From Oscillospiraceae bacterium (GTDB lineage: Bacteria; Bacillota; Clostridia; Oscillospirales; Oscillospiraceae), in the NCBI GenBank assembly GCA_029067025.1, contig JAIEFH010000114.1, positions 1 through 5,755 on the forward strand: 5,755 nucleotides of DNA. The letters run 5' to 3'. The notes beneath the pieces were generated by a model that saw only the letters and a program-made list of their open reading frames with translations, was not told the origin of the DNA and ran no database searches. Positions 5,069 to 5,755 of the stretch are shown piece by piece (positions within the stretch are counted from its first letter, which is position 1; each line of letters starts with the position of its first letter). Both the position numbers and the translations under genes were made by a program.

Positions 5069-5755
5069 ATGGACAGTCAGGCGGCAAGCCGCTTTATTGT
5101 TGAGAATGCCCGCCCGCTGGAGCGGGCGGTTTACCGCTGGTATTTTGAGGGCGGAACAAAACAAGCCGTTGTCGGCGAACTGAGCAAATTCCAAAATCCG
5201 GACGGCGGCTTTGGGCATGGGCTGGAGGCGGACAATTGGAACCCCAATTCCAATCCCATCGCCACCAACGACGCGATCATCACGCTGCACCGAATCGGGG
5301 CGCTGAAAGACGCCGACAATGTCGTAAATGGGATCATTCGCTATCTGCGGTCCCATGATTCCTTTGATGAGGGACAGCGGAGATGGCTGTTCGCCATTGA
5401 GACAAACAAGGAATATCCCCACGCCATCTGGTGGGAGAAAAACGGCGACGGCCTGATGGGATATAACCCCACCGCTTCCCTGGCCGCCTTCATGGTTTGC
5501 TTTGGTGGGCGCACATCTGATTACGAAGAAATCCTGAGGGACGCTTTCGCGTATCTGAAGGAAAAAACCGACGTCAGCGGGGACGAGCTGAAATGCTATC
5601 TCCTCTGCTATGAATTGCTGCGGGAAAACGGAATCACCGATCTTTTGGATCTGGCGGAGCTGAAGCGGCTTCTCAGGGAGCGGCTTGAAAACGCGATCTG
5701 TAAGGACAGCGAAAAATACGGCGTGGAATATGTCCCCACCCCGTCCGACTTTTTC
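5069..5755 (+). CDS. Prenyltransferase/squalene-cyclase-repeat-like protein, 3' partial
   Basis: An open frame of 229 codons starts at ATG 5069, eight bases after GAGGGGG (5054-5060), and has no stop before the right edge. Residues 41-55 read FQNPDGGFGHGLEAD, which resembles the QxxxGGFG repeat of the alpha/alpha-toroid proteins (protein prenyltransferases, squalene-hopene cyclases, related bacterial proteins), followed by NWNPNSNPIATNDAI. A second related segment, GYNPTASLAAFMV, is at 131-143, and the rest looks helical. The DxDD cyclase motif is not seen in the part available, so terpene cyclisation should not be assumed; the family is normally annotated as hypothetical. No signal peptide or membrane helix is present, so it is probably cytoplasmic. 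It follows the GNAT gene by 32 bases on the same strand and has no promoter of its own that I can see. Codon use is somewhat less GC-biased than in upp or the polymerase gene. Confidence 0.8.
   Translation, partial: MDSQAASRFIVENARPLERAVYRWYFEGGTKQAVVGELSKFQNPDGGFGHGLEADNWNPNSNPIATNDAIITLHRIGALKDADNVVNGIIRYLRSHDSFDEGQRRWLFAIETNKEYPHAIWWEKNGDGLMGYNPTASLAAFMVCFGGRTSDYEEILRDAFAYLKEKTDVSGDELKCYLLCYELLRENGITDLLDLAELKRLLRERLENAICKDSEKYGVEYVPTPSDFF

Overview
The window looks like a GC-rich, low-complexity-free stretch of a Clostridia chromosome, most likely an Oscillospiraceae-type gut anaerobe. The evidence is a combination of Gram-positive signals: AGGAGG-like ribosome binding sites, TTGACA/TATAAT promoters, a Bacillus-type LexA box, a LytTR regulator paired with a DUF3021 membrane protein, and GC-rich codon use. 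This placement is inference; no rRNA or marker gene is present. The genes are mostly ordinary core and regulatory genes with short intergenic gaps (none over 300 bases), and no mobile element, tRNA, rRNA or CRISPR array is visible.

Layout. (1) 3-725, plus strand: the C-terminal half of an UPF0104/YbhN-type membrane protein (lysylphosphatidylglycerol synthase TM-region family), open to the left edge, with a nested set of palindromes in the first 80 bases. A 20-bp-stem terminator (735-776) separates it from the convergent neighbour. (2) 788-2218, minus strand: a three-gene operon encoding a stand-alone LytTR DNA-binding regulator, a four-helix DUF3021 membrane protein, and an uncharacterised multi-helix membrane protein whose GTG start overlaps the DUF3021 stop. 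This matches the architecture of LytTR regulatory systems, in which a membrane protein restrains a LytTR transcription factor. (3) 2400-3032, plus: upp, uracil phosphoribosyltransferase, divergent from the LytTR operon, with a near-consensus promoter and its own terminator (3044-3082). (4) 3087-4316, minus: a Y-family translesion DNA polymerase (DinB/Pol IV-like), with a perfect-spacing promoter whose -35 is covered by a LexA box. (5) 4467-5036 and 5069-5755, plus: a GNAT acetyltransferase followed after 32 bases by the first 229 codons of a protein with a prenyltransferase/squalene-cyclase-like repeat motif, running off the right edge.

How it fits together. Two divergent control regions organise the window: 2219-2399 (lytTR operon versus upp) and 4317-4466 (dinB versus the GNAT operon). 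The strongest regulatory inferences are SOS control of the polymerase by LexA, and possible autoregulation of the LytTR operon through a pair of 9-bp direct repeats separated by 12 bp just upstream of its promoter. The most unusual protein detail is the polymerase C-terminus, which carries an internal QLDLF clamp-binding motif and ends in an acidic tail plus MPF, resembling the C-terminal tip of single-stranded DNA-binding protein. I see no convincing wholly new multi-gene system; the LytTR-DUF3021-membrane protein module and the SSB-like polymerase tail are the best leads.
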